Source of the DNA: Alienimonas sp043951915
GTDB lineage: Bacteria > Planctomycetota > Planctomycetia > Planctomycetales > Planctomycetaceae
Direction: 5' to 3'
Assembly: GCF_043951915.1 (NCBI RefSeq)
Contig: NZ_JBINJD010000222.1
Location: 1-6,717, forward strand
DNA: 6,717 nt
In this document: positions 6,091 through 6,717 of the stretch, piece after piece
Numbering within the stretch: the first letter of the stretch is position 1
How the letters are laid out: each line of letters begins with the position of its first letter
Translations under genes and position numbers: made by a program
The notes under the pieces: model-generated
Told to the model about the DNA's origin: nothing
Database searches by the model: none
The model's input: the letters and a program-made list of their open reading frames with translations, nothing else

Positions 6091-6709
6091 GGGCGGGCCG
6101 ACCGTCTACAAGCTCGGCGGGAGCCTGTTCGATCGGCCGGACCTCGCCGGCCGGCTGGGTGCTCTGCTGGCCGGCGAACCGCGGGCGCTGGTCGTCGCCG
6201 GCGGGGGGGCCGTGGCGGACGCGGTGCGGGACTGGGACCGCGTCCACCGGCTGGGCGAGGAGCGGGCCCATCGGCTGGCCTGCGAGGCGCTGGGGGTCAC
6301 GGCCCGGTTCGTCGTCGCCCTGCTGCCGGGGGCGGAACTGGCGGCGACCCGGGAGGCCGCCAGCGACGTTTGGGAACAGGGGGGCGTCGCCGTGCTGGAC
6401 CTGCCGGCGTTTCTGGCGGCGGAGGAGCCGCGCGACCCGGACCCGCCGCCGCACACCTGGGACACCACCAGCGACGCGCTCGCCGCCTGGGTCGCCCGCC
6501 GCTGGCCGGCGGGGCGGTTGGTGATGCTGAAAAGCTGCGAGCAGCGCCCGGACGCCGTCGACCGCCACTTCGCACGGTTCTCCGCGGGGTTGGCGGTGGA
6601 GTGGGTGAATCTGCGGGGGGAATCTCCGTCGGCGAGCGGGAGGCGTCAGCCCGCCGTGCGCTCTCACCGGCCCGAGCGTGCGGACGCCGCGGAACGCGCG
6701 GGGGGCTAA
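6083..6709 (+). CDS. Amino-acid-kinase-fold protein, MfnE-like
   Basis: This 208-residue protein has amino acid kinase superfamily motifs: the N-terminal phosphate-binding KLGGSLF (10-16), VVAGGGAVADAVRDW (37-51) with His55 after it, a HTWDTTSDALAAWVA segment (124-138) and LVMLKS (146-151). The pattern H.W..TSD..AAW and the small size resemble the kinases found with tetrahydromethanopterin/methanofuran genes (archaeal MfnE and its relatives in methylotrophs and planctomycetes) more than aspartate, glutamate or UMP kinases. Substrate is inference, and no other C1-pathway gene is here to support it. The ATG at 6083 is preferred over a TTG at 6071 because KLGG then sits at residue 10. It overlaps the HEAT gene stop (ATGAGTGA), implying translational coupling. 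The kinase fold seems to end near residue 179 (WVNLRG); the last 28 or so residues come from repeat DNA. Confidence 0.85.
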   Translation: MSEGGPTVYKLGGSLFDRPDLAGRLGALLAGEPRALVVAGGGAVADAVRDWDRVHRLGEERAHRLACEALGVTARFVVALLPGAELAATREAASDVWEQGGVAVLDLPAFLAAEEPRDPDPPPHTWDTTSDALAAWVARRWPAGRLVMLKSCEQRPDAVDRHFARFSAGLAVEWVNLRGESPSASGRRQPAVRSHRPERADAAERAGG

Positions 6710-6717
6710 CGCCCCCC
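6631..6717. repeat. Inverted pair of a second palindromic repeat family
   Basis: One copy reads GCGGGAGGCGTCAGCCCGCC within 6631-6656. The other, inverted, reads GGGGGGCTAACGCCCCCC at 6700-6717, whose reverse complement is GGGGGGCGTTAGCCCCCC. They share the core GGCGTYAGCC and differ from the CCCTCACCCC family elsewhere in the window. The second copy forms a perfect 7-bp stem (6700-6706 with 6711-6717) with loop TAAC, and it may continue past the window edge. Both copies lie inside, or at the end of, the kinase reading frame. Confidence 0.6.

Noticed and set aside
5702..6667. Minus-strand open frame of 321 codons opposite the HEAT and kinase genes
   Set aside because: The Arg/Pro/Ala-rich translation has no motif, while the plus strand carries two recognisable proteins there.

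Overview
This window is very GC-rich, has little recognisable Shine-Dalgarno signal, and carries several short G/C-rich palindromic repeats between genes. Together with a long-form HisG, a stand-alone APS kinase, an exported HEAT-repeat protein and a kinase that resembles tetrahydromethanopterin-pathway kinases, this suggests a chromosome of the Planctomycetota. That assignment is inference from composition and gene style; no rRNA or other marker gene is present.

Layout. Three genes lie on the minus strand in the left part: miaA (tRNA dimethylallyltransferase), a small exported coiled-coil protein with Spy/CpxP-like LTxxQ motifs, and cysC (adenylylsulfate kinase). Three lie on the plus strand in the right part: hisG (ATP phosphoribosyltransferase, long form), a 710-residue exported HEAT-repeat protein, and an amino-acid-kinase-fold protein whose ATG overlaps the HEAT gene stop by 8 bases. 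cysC and hisG diverge from a 339-base intergenic region. The genes belong to unrelated pathways (tRNA modification, sulfate activation, histidine synthesis, possibly C1 cofactor synthesis), so this looks like ordinary chromosomal backbone rather than a dedicated system or island. Only the HEAT gene and the kinase are tightly coupled.

The most unusual content is between genes. The 449-base gap between miaA and the Spy-like gene is almost filled by two composite palindromic elements, and the cysC/hisG gap holds a third, in opposite orientation. Each is built as one repeat subtype pointing left, a spacer of roughly 80-100 bases with its own hairpin, and a second subtype pointing right. The inverted copies flank the Spy-like gene plus cysC. 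Individual units match at 47 of 48 and 43 of 45 positions. A second, different repeat family (core GGCGTYAGCC) ends the window, supplies the last codons of the kinase gene, and puts its stop codon in a hairpin loop. A strong 16-bp terminator hairpin follows cysC. No tRNA, rRNA, CRISPR array, transposase or complete insertion sequence was seen.
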